Assembly: GCF_023701695.1 (NCBI RefSeq)
Contig: NZ_JAJOZC010000001.1
Coordinates: 6,695,894 to 6,759,893 of the forward strand
Origin: Streptomyces sp. RKAG290
GTDB lineage: Bacteria > Actinomycetota > Actinomycetes > Streptomycetales > Streptomycetaceae
DNA length: 64,000 nt
Direction of reading: 5' to 3'
Positions 8,494 through 16,500 of this stretch are shown in pieces. A program made the position numbers and the translations under genes. The notes under the pieces are model-generated. The model was not told where the DNA came from. It was given only the letters and a program-made list of their open reading frames with translations, and did no database searches. Every line of letters begins with the position of its first letter. Positions within the stretch are counted from its first letter, which is position 1.

Positions 8494-9147
8494 CCCCGGC
8501 ACGTCGTCGGTGAACATGACATCGAGCCCCGCGGCCAGCGTCTGGTGGAACCCGGTCGCCTCGCGCAGGGCGAGGGTCTCCGAGACCGCCGCCTCCGGTG
8601 AACGGCGGCCGGGCCTGGCGTAGATGGTGCTGGTCAGGACCGTGCGACCGGCTGCGGTACGGGAGAGCCGCTCGATGAGCGGCAACGGCATCGACCTCGC
8701 CGCCAGCCGCATCGCGCGCAGGGTGCCGAACGCGTAGCGCCGCTCGGGTTCGGTCCAGAAGCCGGCGGGCGAGAGGGCCGTCACCGAACGTACGAGCTTC
8801 TCGCGTCCCAGCTCCAGCGCCAGCAGACCGCCGAGGGAGTTGCCCGCCACATGGGGGCGGTCCACGCCCAGCTTCTCGCAGAAGGCCCCGAGCAGCGGTG
8901 CGACGGACGTCAGGTCGTAGGAGACACCGTCCGGCAGTCCGGGAGAGGCGCCGAAGCCGGGCAGGTCGACGGCGATGACGTCCCGCTCCGCGGCGAGGAC
9001 GGAGATCACCGGGTCCCACGCCTGGCGGTGGTGGCCGATGCCGTGGAGCAGCAGGAGTGGTTCCCCGGACCCCGTCCGTTCATAGGCGACGGACACAGTC
9101 CGCGGTCCGTTCGGTGACTCGACGGGGAACGAGACCGTGGTTGCCAT
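8317..9147 (-). CDS. Alpha/beta hydrolase
   Basis: A 276-residue alpha/beta hydrolase. The catalytic triad is readable: nucleophile S104 in 'AGNSLGG', acid D229 in 'WGSRDRLL' and H257 in 'GCGHVPM'; 'LLLLHGIGHH' (residues 31-40) forms the oxyanion-hole region. The ATG at 9145-9147 has GGGAGTAA upstream and begins MATTVSFPVES. The family includes esterases, haloperoxidase-like proteins and C-C hydrolases; the substrate is not predictable. It is divergent from the ECF41-type sigma factor gene, and ECF41 genes usually sit beside the small enzyme gene they control, so this hydrolase may be in its regulon. The 3' end overlaps the EamA gene. Confidence 0.88.
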   Translation of the reverse strand: MATTVSFPVESPNGPRTVSVAYERTGSGEPLLLLHGIGHHRQAWDPVISVLAAERDVIAVDLPGFGASPGLPDGVSYDLTSVAPLLGAFCEKLGVDRPHVAGNSLGGLLALELGREKLVRSVTALSPAGFWTEPERRYAFGTLRAMRLAARSMPLPLIERLSRTAAGRTVLTSTIYARPGRRSPEAAVSETLALREATGFHQTLAAGLDVMFTDDVPGLPVTIAWGSRDRLLLRRQGVRAKHVLPGARLVRLPGCGHVPMNDDPALVARVILDTSR

Positions 9148-9300
9148 GGAGTTACTCCCGGGTGTTCCGACACGGAGGGGCCGTGCCTGCAGGCGGATTA
9201 GACGGCGCGTCAACAACAATTACCCGCAGGTAGCTTGGAGTTCAAGGGGGTCGGGCGATGCGAACTGGACACCGTGCGACCCGTCGGCTGGGATGGGACG

Positions 9301-10185
9301 GTGACCGCCGACACAGCGACCGACGTCTTCGAAGCGCACCGGCCCGTACTCACGGGGGTCGCCTACCGCATGCTCGGCCGGATCGCGGACGCCGAGGACG
9401 TGGTTCAGGAGGCGTGGCTGCGCTGGTCGTCCGCGACCCGGGATGACGTGCGAGGGCCGCGCGCCTTCCTCATCAGGATCGTCACCCGCCTCGCCGTCGA
9501 CCGGCTGCGCCGGCTCCAGTCGCATCGCGTGGCGTATGTCGGGCCCTGGCTGCCCGAGCCCCTCGTCACCGATTTCGGCCCCGCCGTGCCCGACACGGCG
9601 GAGCAGGCGGTGCTCGCCGACTCCGTGTCCCTCGCCGTGCTGGTGGTCCTCGAATCGCTGTCCCCGCTGGAGCGCGCCGTCTTCGTGCTGCGCGAAGCCT
9701 TCGGTTTTCCTTATGGAGAGATCGCCGCGACGCTGGAGCGCACCGAGGCGGCCGTGCGCCAGCTCGCGGGGCGCGCCCGGCATCATGTGGGCGAGCGCAA
9801 GCCGCGCTACGACGTCGATCCCGTTCACCGCCGCGACCTCACGGAACGCTTTCTTGCCGCGGCCGCGGGCGGCGACATCCAGGAGCTCCTGGCGCTCCTC
9901 GCGCCGGACGTGCGGCTCGTCGGCGACAGCGGCGGGAAGTCCAAGGCTCCGCTGCGGATCCTGGAGAGCGCGGACAAGGTCGGCCGCTTCCTGTACGCCG
10001 TCGCCCATGATCAGGCTCAGGACCTGGAGATCCGGAGCCTGGAGCTGAACGGCGGCCCGGCGATTCTGGTGCTCGCCGGTGGAGAGCCCGACTGCGTCAT
10101 TCAGGTCGACGTACGGGATGGGGTTATTCAATGCGTATATATCGTGCGCAATCCTGACAAGCTCACCACTTTCGTCGGCACATAG
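9301..10185 (+). CDS. ECF sigma factor with SnoaL-like C-terminal domain (ECF41/SigJ type)
   Basis: Sigma-2 (about residues 5-70, 'YRMLGRIADAEDVVQEAWLR') and sigma-4 (about 110-165, 'LSPLERAVFVLREAFGFPYG') regions are followed by a SnoaL-like domain of about 120 residues. The ECF41 signature motifs are present: 'WLPEPLV' in the linker, a DGGGK-like 'DSGGKSK', and 'NPDKL' near the C-terminus. In this group the fused domain, not a separate anti-sigma factor, controls activity. I prefer the GTG at 9301 (294 residues); an ATG at 9235 in the same frame would add 22 residues of no family character. The usual ECF41 target is the adjacent gene, here the divergent hydrolase. A hairpin terminator follows at 10269. 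Confidence 0.9.
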   Translation: MTADTATDVFEAHRPVLTGVAYRMLGRIADAEDVVQEAWLRWSSATRDDVRGPRAFLIRIVTRLAVDRLRRLQSHRVAYVGPWLPEPLVTDFGPAVPDTAEQAVLADSVSLAVLVVLESLSPLERAVFVLREAFGFPYGEIAATLERTEAAVRQLAGRARHHVGERKPRYDVDPVHRRDLTERFLAAAAGGDIQELLALLAPDVRLVGDSGGKSKAPLRILESADKVGRFLYAVAHDQAQDLEIRSLELNGGPAILVLAGGEPDCVIQVDVRDGVIQCVYIVRNPDKLTTFVGT

Positions 10186-10268
10186 CCGCCCGGTGTCCGC
10201 CGGTCGCTTTGAAGGACACATCTCCGGACGGCCAGGCTCCGCCGTCAACTCCCCATAGCGCCCGCGAG

Positions 10269-10296
10269 GCCCCACGCACCTAGCCGGACGTGGGGC
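10269..10296 (+). terminator. Hairpin terminator after the ECF41-type sigma gene
   Basis: Arms GCCCCACG (10269-10276) and CGTGGGGC (10289-10296) are perfectly complementary with a 12-nt loop and are followed by TTTG. It lies 84 nt after the sigma factor stop and before the promoter of the GntR gene. Nothing else was recognised between 10186 and 10380 except a partial inverted repeat CTGTGAACG/CGTTTCACAG at about 10333-10367. Confidence 0.75.
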
Positions 10297-10383
10297 TTTG
10301 TGCTGCGCACGGCACACCGGTCCACGAACGTCCTGTGAACGCTCTGCGGCAGAACCCCGTTTCACAGCGTTACGGACTAAGGA

Positions 10384-10418
10384 TTGGTCTTGACCAAGGG
10401 GGTGCGCCGTCCTATGGT
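10384..10418 (+). promoter_or_regulatory. Promoter with dre-like operator for the GntR regulator
   Basis: TTGACC (10390-10395) and TATGGT (10413-10418), 17 bp apart, make a good housekeeping promoter. The -35 is embedded in the perfect palindrome TTGGTC-TT-GACCAA (10384-10397). Its core TGGTCTTGACCA closely resembles the dre element (consensus TGGTCTAGACCA) bound by the HutC-type GntR regulator DasR, and chitinase-box elements. A repressor here would occlude the -35. The leader of about 65 nt to the GTG at 10491 contains an unusually AT-rich patch at 10439-10452. Confidence 0.7.
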
Positions 10419-10490
10419 CACAACGTTAAGACAGGAACCTTTAATAAATAACGTCGCGGAAAAGCCGCTGGGCGATTGCGGAGGACAAGG

Positions 10491-11258
10491 GTGGGGACCA
10501 CGCAGCTGGAAGCGGTACAGGAGCCGAAGTACTGGCACCTCAAGACCGTGCTCAGTGAGGCACTCGACTCCGACTTTGCGGTGGGGGAGGTCCTTCCCAA
10601 CGAGCGTGAGCTCGCCGCCCGCTTCGGAGTCGCACGGGCCACGCTCCGCCAGGCTCTGGAGCAGCTCGAACTCGAAGGCCGGCTTCAGCGCCGCCGGGGC
10701 GTCGGAACCACGGTCGCCCCGCCGCGCGTGGGCGTCGCCGTCTCGACCGGCCAGCACGACTGGAACGGTGGCGGCGCGGGCGAGGCATGGCAGCCGGTGG
10801 ACTGCCGGACCGAAGCCGCTCCCGCCGCGGTGGCCGTCATGCTCGAAACGGGAAGCGACGAGCCCGTCCACGTCGTGCGCCGGATCCGGGTCACCCACGG
10901 ACAGGCTGTCGCGGCCGAGCTGCTGTACGTGCCGTCGTCCTCGGTGCCCGAACTCTCCGCGATAGACACCCCGTCCGGAGCCGCCAGGGCCCGCGGCGTC
11001 GTGCGCGAGCTGCACCGGCTCGGGCTCGAAGGCCAGGACCGCTCGGTGGAACTCGGTTCGGCGCGTGCGGACGACGCCAAGGAGCTCGACCGGCTTCCCG
11101 GCGCTCCCGTGCTCGTCGTCACCACCCGCTACCTCGCCGAAGGCGGCACCGCGGCCGTCTCCGTCGCCACCTACCGGGCCGACACCTGCCGGCTCACCTT
11201 CGGCGACTCGGGCGACCTGGAGATCAGCCACCACGACCAGGAGCGCAAGGCATCCTGA
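10491..11258 (+). CDS. GntR family regulator, HutC subfamily (UTRA domain)
   Basis: A 255-residue protein with a winged helix (about residues 12-75, 'LPNERELAARFGVARATLRQ') and a UTRA ligand-binding domain (about 90-245). HutC/UTRA regulators bind sugar phosphates, amino-acid derivatives and similar effectors; DasR, which senses glucosamine-6-phosphate, is the best known in Streptomyces. The dre-like palindrome at its own promoter suggests autoregulation or capture by DasR. The GTG at 10491 is chosen because GGAGGACAAGG directly precedes it. It is convergent with the ROK regulator. No sugar transporter is adjacent, so the effector cannot be inferred from context. Confidence 0.88.
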   Translation: MGTTQLEAVQEPKYWHLKTVLSEALDSDFAVGEVLPNERELAARFGVARATLRQALEQLELEGRLQRRRGVGTTVAPPRVGVAVSTGQHDWNGGGAGEAWQPVDCRTEAAPAAVAVMLETGSDEPVHVVRRIRVTHGQAVAAELLYVPSSSVPELSAIDTPSGAARARGVVRELHRLGLEGQDRSVELGSARADDAKELDRLPGAPVLVVTTRYLAEGGTAAVSVATYRADTCRLTFGDSGDLEISHHDQERKAS

Positions 11259-11295
11259 CCGGGCCTGCCCCGGCAGCTCAGCGGGAACCGCGCCC

Positions 11296-11326
11296 AACGG
11301 CCCGTCGCACTCAGCGGCGGGCCGTT
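11296..11326. terminator. Hairpin between convergent GntR and ROK genes
   Basis: AACGGCCCG (11296-11304) pairs with CGGGCCGTT (11318-11326) around a 13-nt loop that contains the ROK stop codon. Being symmetrical and lying 37 nt after the GntR stop, it could end transcription from either side. Confidence 0.5.
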
Positions 11327-12468
11327 ACCGTTCCCTCCACGGCGAAGAGCTGCTCCTCGACGTGGTCGAGTGCCAGCCGCAGCGCACCCGTTGCCACAGC
11401 GGCTTCGCCGAGCAGCGACAACGCCACCCGTGGAGGGCGCAGGCAGTAGCGGGCCAGCTCACCGCGGAGCGGGTCGAGCACCCCGTCCAGTCCGGCGGCC
11501 CACCCTCCGATGACCACCAGCTCGGGGTCGAGCGCCAGCACGAGCGCCGCCACATCGTGGACCAGCCGCTGAATGAACCGCTCGACCGCCGCCTGCGCCT
11601 GCTCGTCGCCGTGCCGTGCCTTCGCGAACACGGCGGCCACCGCATGCTCGTCCAGCGGGTCAAGCGGTGTGTCCGTCGTCGACAGGAGCCTCTCCGGAGT
11701 CACGTCACGGCCGAGGAGGTGCAGCGCGCCGATCTCGCCCGCCGCACCGCCGAAACCACGGTGCAGCCGCCCGCCGATGAGGGAACCCGCACCCGGACTC
11801 AGCCCGGCCAGCACGAACACGATGTCGTCGGACTCCGTGGCCGCGCCCTTCCAGTGCTCGGCCACGGCTGCGGCATTGGCATCGTTCTCCACGAGAACGG
11901 GACAGCGGAAGGAACGCCTCAGCCGCTCGCCGAGTGCCAGGCCGGTCCAGTCCGGCAGCGCCGTGCCCAGCCGGACGGTGCCGTCGGCCTCCACGATGCC
12001 GGGGCTGCCGACCCCGACCGCACGCAGACTGCTGCGGGCCACTCCGGTCCGCCGCAGGACATCGGCAACCACGGTCCGCACCCTGTCGAGGCGGTCGTCC
12101 GCGCTGGCCGTCTCCGACACCTCACGAGAGCCGGCGCCGATGATCCGGCCGTCCAGCCCCGACAGCAGCGCCGAGACCCTGTGGGGGCCGATCTCTACTC
12201 CCAGGAGATGCCCGGCCTCTGCCCGGAACCGGAACCGCCGGGCCGGACGGCCCTGACGACGCGCCTCGGCGCCGTCGGGTGCCGACTCGACGACCAGTCC
12301 GGCCTCGAAGAGACCCTCCATGACACCCTCGACCGTCGGCCGGGACAAGCCGGTGATCCGGGTCAGGTCCGTGAGGGTCGGGGAGTCGGCGCCCCGCAGG
12401 GCGTGCAGCACCACCGCGGAATTGATCCGACGAAGCAGCGACGGGTCCCCACCGGTCAGCCGGCCCAC
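11311..12468 (-). CDS. ROK family transcriptional regulator
   Basis: A 385-residue protein: an N-terminal MarR-like helix-turn-helix (about residues 10-65, 'LTDLTRITGLSRPTVEGVME') followed by a ROK sugar-kinase-like domain ('VENDANAAAVAEHW' near 205-220). These proteins are usually repressors of sugar catabolism whose ROK domain senses a sugar. The Cys-rich zinc motif (CxCGxxGCxE) found in most ROK proteins is absent; the matching region reads 'FGGAAGEIGALHLLGRDVTP', so it is a zinc-less divergent member and probably not a kinase. The start is GTG at 12468 with GGAGGA upstream. It is convergent with the HutC-type GntR gene, so two potential sugar sensors lie side by side without transport genes. 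Confidence 0.87.
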   Translation of the reverse strand: MGRLTGGDPSLLRRINSAVVLHALRGADSPTLTDLTRITGLSRPTVEGVMEGLFEAGLVVESAPDGAEARRQGRPARRFRFRAEAGHLLGVEIGPHRVSALLSGLDGRIIGAGSREVSETASADDRLDRVRTVVADVLRRTGVARSSLRAVGVGSPGIVEADGTVRLGTALPDWTGLALGERLRRSFRCPVLVENDANAAAVAEHWKGAATESDDIVFVLAGLSPGAGSLIGGRLHRGFGGAAGEIGALHLLGRDVTPERLLSTTDTPLDPLDEHAVAAVFAKARHGDEQAQAAVERFIQRLVHDVAALVLALDPELVVIGGWAAGLDGVLDPLRGELARYCLRPPRVALSLLGEAAVATGALRLALDHVEEQLFAVEGTVTARR

Positions 12469-12566
12469 GGTGTGTCCTCCCAGCTCGTGCGCATGTCAGG
12501 CGGATGGTACTCGCTGCTCAGAGGCACGGCGACCGTGGGCCGAAATGCCGCCCGCAACGCCCGGGA

Positions 12567-13217
12567 TCAGCTCGGAGCGACAAAACCGGACTCGTAGGCG
12601 GCGATGACCGCCTGGGTGCGGTCCCGGGCGCCCAACTTTGCCAGCACCGCGCTGACATGCGTTTTCACCGTCTCGACTCCCACCACGAGTCTGGCGGCGA
12701 TCTCGGCATTGGACAGGCCCCGCGCCATCAGCCGCAGCACCGCAGCCTCGCGCTCGGTGAGCGAAGCCCGGTCCATGGCCTCCCGCGCCTTGCTCGTGCC
12801 GTACTCGGCAGCGAGCTGCCGGACCGCCGCCGGGAAGAGCAGGGACTCGCCCTCCGCCACCAGCCGCACGGCGTGCACGATCTCCGCGGGCCGGGCCCGC
12901 TTGAGGAGAAAGCCATCCGCCCCCGCCCGCAGCGCCTCGTAGACGTACTCATCGTTCTCGAACGTCGTCACCACCAGGATCTTGGGCGGATCAGGCACCG
13001 TGCGCAGCACCACCCGGGTCGCTTCTATGCCGTCCATCAGTGGCATGCGGACGTCCATCGCCACCACGTCGGGGCGCAGCTGACGCACCAGCGGGATCAC
13101 CGCGGCTCCGTCACCCGCCTCACCGACCACCTCGATATCGGGCTGGGCCTCCAGCACCGCGCGCAGACCCGCGCGGACCAGGGGCTCGTCGTCGACCAGA
13201 AGAACGGTAACCGGCAT
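12567..13217 (-). CDS. NarL/LuxR-type response regulator
   Basis: A 216-residue two-component response regulator: a receiver domain (residues 3-120) with phosphoacceptor D55 in 'AMDVRMPLMDG' and acidic residues D9/D10, then a LuxR helix-turn-helix (about 148-210, 'LTEREAAVLRLMARGLSNAE'). It starts 4 nt after the stop of the histidine kinase gene, so the two are co-transcribed. The kinase and the divergent ABC transporter suggest a drug- or envelope-stress-responsive system in which this protein activates the efflux genes, a common arrangement. Confidence 0.93.
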   Translation of the reverse strand: MPVTVLLVDDEPLVRAGLRAVLEAQPDIEVVGEAGDGAAVIPLVRQLRPDVVAMDVRMPLMDGIEATRVVLRTVPDPPKILVVTTFENDEYVYEALRAGADGFLLKRARPAEIVHAVRLVAEGESLLFPAAVRQLAAEYGTSKAREAMDRASLTEREAAVLRLMARGLSNAEIAARLVVGVETVKTHVSAVLAKLGARDRTQAVIAAYESGFVAPS

Positions 13218-13221
13218 TTGC

Positions 13222-14388
13222 TCAGCGTATGCGGTCCAGCGGAAGGCTCGCGTGCACCATCCATTCCCCTCCGTACGGACCGGTCTTGGCGTTTCCGCCC
13301 AGCAGGGCGGCCCTCTCCCGAATACCCCGCAACCCGCTCCCGCCCCCGGACGTACCCGTCGAACCCGTGAACGGGTTGCTCACCTCCAACTCCAGTCGGC
13401 CGTCAGCGACGTTGATGCGGACCCGGATGGGAACCGCTCCCGAGTGCCGCAGGGCATTGGTGAGGGACTCCTGAAGGATGCGATACCCCTCACGGGATAC
13501 CGACCCCGGTACCTGCTCCAGCGGACCGGACACTTCGGCGTCGACCCTGGCACCGGCACCCCGTGCGGAATCCAGCAACCGGTCCGCCTCGCTCAGCGAC
13601 GGCCGCTGCCCCGACGGCTCACCCGCCTCGCGCAACACCCTCAGTACCCGCTCCAGGTCCTCCAGTGCGGCACGGCCGGTCTCCTCGATCGCCACCAGCG
13701 CCCGGTCGGTGAACTTCTCGTCCTGGGCCGCCTGGCCGCACCGGCCTGCAGGACGGCCACCGTCAGGGCGTGCCCGATCGAGTCGTGCAGTTCGCGGGCG
13801 ATCCGATTGCGTTCGAGAAGCTGCTCGGTGCGCTCCTCCAACGCGGTCAGCCGCTGCGCCGGCGTCGGGCCCAGCAGCCACCGCGCGGCCGCGGTGATCA
13901 GCTCCCCGCAGCTCACGACCACGGCGAGCATCATCAGCAGGGGTACAGGTGCGAGGAGCGCAGCCCACCAATGTGTTCCGAGGCCGGAACCAGTCCTCGC
14001 TCGGTATCGAACCCGACGCTGAGCGGATGAGGTCGACCGTCGTGGCCGGCAGCCACACCGTGGCCATTCCGGCCACAGCCGCACACAGCAGCCGCACCTC
14101 CAGCCAGAGCGAGGTCCGCCAGCGCTCGGACCACGAGCCGGACGAGGCTACCGAGATGGTCGCGTCCGGGTCTCCGCGCTCCGCCGACGTGAGCAACAAC
14201 TGCGCCTGGACCCCTTCGGCGAGACGCATGCCAGGTATCAGTCCCACCAGAGCCGCGAGCACGACGGGAACCCATGGCGTGTCCATCGAGATGAACAGCC
14301 ACACGCTCACTGCGGCACACGGCATGACCAGATGCAGCCAGCGGGTGTAGGTGACCGGGACAGCCAACGGGCGGAGGAAGCGGAGCAT
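13222..14388 (-). CDS. Sensor histidine kinase (HisKA_3), with two compensating frameshifts
   Basis: The restored length is 388 residues. Four to five membrane segments at the N-terminus ('FLRPLAVPVTYTRWLHLVMP' onward) are followed by a HisKA_3 dimerisation box with the phosphoacceptor His in 'RIARELHDSIGHALTVAVLQ' and an HATPase ('SGLRGIRERAALLGG'). In the sequence as given, the stretch from about 13985 to 13734, including the His box, lies in another frame: one base is extra near 13985 ('TTCCGGCC' where 'TTCGGCC' would join DWF to GLGTHWW) and one is missing at 13733-13734. The overall frame stays open, so an automatic call would give a full-length protein without its His box. The start is ATG 14386-14388; a GTG at 14409 is possible. 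Confidence 0.82.
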   Translation of the reverse strand: MLRFLRPLAVPVTYTRWLHLVMPCAAVSVWLFISMDTPWVPVVLAALVGLIPGMRLAEGVQAQLLLTSAERGDPDATISVASSGSWSERWRTSLWLEVRLLCAAVAGMATVWLPATTVDLIRSASGSIPSEDWFRPRNTLVGCAPRTCTPADDARRGRELRGADHRGRAVAAGPDAGAAADRVGGAHRAASRTQSDRPRTARLDRARPDGGRPAGRCGQAAQDEKFTDRALVAIEETGRAALEDLERVLRVLREAGEPSGQRPSLSEADRLLDSARGAGARVDAEVSGPLEQVPGSVSREGYRILQESLTNALRHSGAVPIRVRINVADGRLELEVSNPFTGSTGTSGGGSGLRGIRERAALLGGNAKTGPYGGEWMVHASLPLDRIR

Positions 14389-14495
14389 GCCGCCATCGTG
14401 CCAGCGCACTCGGGCCCGGCGGCTCCCCCGAGCGAGGGAGACGGTCCACTCCGGCGGGGGAGGGACCTGAGCGGGGAGACCGCCAGGCTGAGGAC

Positions 14496-15434
14496 ATGAA
14501 CAGCATCGATGTCCACGAGCTCACCAAGGACTACGGCGGGACCCGCGCCGTGGACCGCCTCACGTTCCGCGTGCGGCCCGGCCGGGTCACCGGATTCCTC
14601 GGACCGAACGGGGCCGGCAAGTCCACCACCATGCGGCTCGTCCTCGGTCTGGACCGGCCAACCGGGGGCACCGCCACCATCGGCGGGCGGGCGTACGCGG
14701 AACTGGACGATCCGCTGCGCCGAGTCGGTGTGCTGCTGGACCCGCAGGCGGCTCACGGTTCGCGCACGGCCCGCAATCACCTGCTCGCTCTCGCCACGAG
14801 CAACGGCATGGGCGCCGGGAGGGTGGAGGAGGTGCTGGACGAGGCAGGTCTTGGCCAGGTCGCCGGACGCAGGATCAAGACGTTCTCGCTCGGTATGCGT
14901 CAGCGGCTCGGCATAGCGGCCGCACTGCTCGGTGACCCGGAGGTGGTGATGCTGGACGAGCCGTCGAACGGCCTGGATCCCGAAGGCATCATCTGGATCC
15001 GGGAACTGATGAAGCGGCTCGCCCGGGAGGGGCGCACGGTACTGGTCTCCAGCCACCTCATGAACGAGACGTCGTCGTTCGCCGACCACCTGATCGTGCT
15101 GGGGCGGGGCCGGCTCCTCGTCGACCTCCCGATGCAGGAGTTCCTCGACTCCCGCAGCCGGCCCCGGGCCCGGGTGCGCACAACTGAATCCACCCGGCTC
15201 GGTGAGGTCCTGGCGCGCAGGGGTTACCGCGCTGCCGGAGGGGAGGACGGGCGTTGGACCGTCGAGGGCGTGAAGGCGGAGCAGATCGGAGCGATGGCCG
15301 CCACTGAGGGCATTCCGGTCCTTGAGCTCATCGACGAGCAGGCCACGTTGGAGCAGGCCTACCTGGACCTCACCGCCGATGCGGCGCAGTTCGCGTCGGC
15401 AGCTGCTCCGCCCACCACGCGACAGGAGACCTGA
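14496..15434 (+). CDS. ABC transporter ATP-binding protein
   Basis: A 312-residue ABC-2-type exporter ATPase. Walker A 'GPNGAGKST' (about 37-45), signature 'FSLGMRQRLG' (about 130-139), Walker B with 'VVMLDEPSNGLDP' (about 151-163) and switch His in 'VLVSSHLMNE' are intact. The C-terminal extension of about 90 residues is typical of bacitracin/lantibiotic-type export ATPases. The ATG at 14496 has GAGGAC just upstream. It is divergent from the two-component system and followed 2 nt later by its permease gene. Likely role: export of, or resistance to, an envelope-active compound, induced by the neighbouring kinase/regulator pair (inference from context). Confidence 0.93.
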   Translation: MNSIDVHELTKDYGGTRAVDRLTFRVRPGRVTGFLGPNGAGKSTTMRLVLGLDRPTGGTATIGGRAYAELDDPLRRVGVLLDPQAAHGSRTARNHLLALATSNGMGAGRVEEVLDEAGLGQVAGRRIKTFSLGMRQRLGIAAALLGDPEVVMLDEPSNGLDPEGIIWIRELMKRLAREGRTVLVSSHLMNETSSFADHLIVLGRGRLLVDLPMQEFLDSRSRPRARVRTTESTRLGEVLARRGYRAAGGEDGRWTVEGVKAEQIGAMAATEGIPVLELIDEQATLEQAYLDLTADAAQFASAAAPPTTRQET

Positions 15435-15436
15435 CC

Positions 15437-16173
15437 ATGTCGACCACCGCAGTCCTGCGATCCGAGTGGATCAAGATCAGATCGGTGCGCTCCATCTCAG
15501 GGTGCCTGATGGCCGTCTTCCTCGTCACCATGGCCGTCACGGTGCTCACCTCCGCCACTGTCGGCCAGACCGAGGCGGACAACGCGGACGCCGAACTCGT
15601 CTTCGGTGCCTTCTACGCACTGAACTTCGGTCAGATCGCCGCCATTAGCTTCGGTGCGACGGCGATCTCGTCCGAGTACCTCAACGGCGCACTGCGGATG
15701 TCGCTTGCGGCCGTTCCGCGCCGCACCCTCTTCTACTCGGTCAAGATGTCACTTCTCGGGGAGCGGCTCTGGCGGTCGGGCTCGTCACCACCTTCAGTTC
15801 CTTTCTGGTGGGACAGCTGTTCATGGGGGAGTACGCCATCGGCCTGGGAGAACCAGGCGCCCTGCGGGCGGCGTTCGGAGGCGGGATATATCTGGCGCTG
15901 ATGGCTCTCTTCGCCGCGGGGCTGACCGTCCTGCTGCGGAGCGCGGTTGCCGTGCTCAGCCTGCTGATCCCCTTCATCCTGATCGCCTCGTTCGTTATCG
16001 GCGACATTGCGGGCAGTGCGGCCGACTATCTCCCCGACCGAGCGGGACAGTTGGTGCTGCACCAGCACCCGGAAGGCAGCCTCGGACCCTGGCCGGGACT
16101 GGCCGTCACGGCGGCATGGGCCGCAGCGGCACTGCTGGCCGGTTGGTGGGCACTGCGGCGGCGGGATGCCTAG
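15437..16173 (+). CDS. ABC-2 transporter permease, frameshifted in this sequence
   Basis: The restored protein has 245 residues and about six membrane segments. The first 105 residues (MSTTAVLRSEWIKIRSVRSI to 'LFYSVKMSLL') and the rest ('GQLFMGEYAIGLGEPGALRA' to 'WWALRRRDA') lie in different frames. One G is missing from the G4 run at 15758-15761: restoring it gives 'SLLGGAALAVGLVTTFSSFL', a good membrane helix. It is the permease partner of the ATPase at 14496 (2 nt apart). Its TAG stop at 16171-16173 abuts the end of a transposase remnant on the other strand. Confidence 0.85.
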
Positions 16174-16500
16174 GTGGACGAGGGCAGGAGGTCGGTGACG
16201 GTCAGGGGCAGCCGGACGGCCGGTGGCCGGTTTCCGGCTGCCCCGTGTGGACGGTGCTTGTTGCAGTGGGTGTTCGGGACGCGGAGCGCCGTTGAGCCTC
16301 GTTGCTCTGGCTGCCAGCTCCGGGGGTGAAGGAATTCCCCTGAGGGAAGGCGATGCGGTTGTATCTCTCCGCTTTGCCGCTGCGGCGATCTGCATGGCGT
16401 GATGCGCTGGTGCCGTGCTCCAAGCAGCTCGCGAACGAAGGCAGGCGCCGGCTGGGAGCAGGACCCGTTGTCGGTGACGATCCGCTTGATTGGGGAGCTC
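16170..16500 (-). mobile_element. Decayed IS481-type transposase C-terminal fragment
   Basis: On the minus strand the frames spell the end of an IS481/IS3-like DDE transposase: 'IKRIVTDNGSC' (second catalytic Asp), then 'FVRELLGARHQRITP', then in a second frame 'SGKAERYNRI' (third catalytic residue region), then back to 'NKHRPHGAAGNRPPAVRL', a hallmark of this family's C-terminus, ending at the TAG on 16170-16172. At least two frameshifts and the loss of the N-terminal two thirds make it non-functional. No terminal inverted repeats or target duplication were found. Confidence 0.75.

Noticed and set aside
13222..14409. A histidine kinase variant that naturally lacks the His box
   Set aside because: The His box is present in another frame between two compensating indels, so the apparent loss is a frame artefact.
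16170..16500. An intact insertion sequence
   Set aside because: Only a frameshifted C-terminal transposase fragment remains and no terminal inverted repeats were found.
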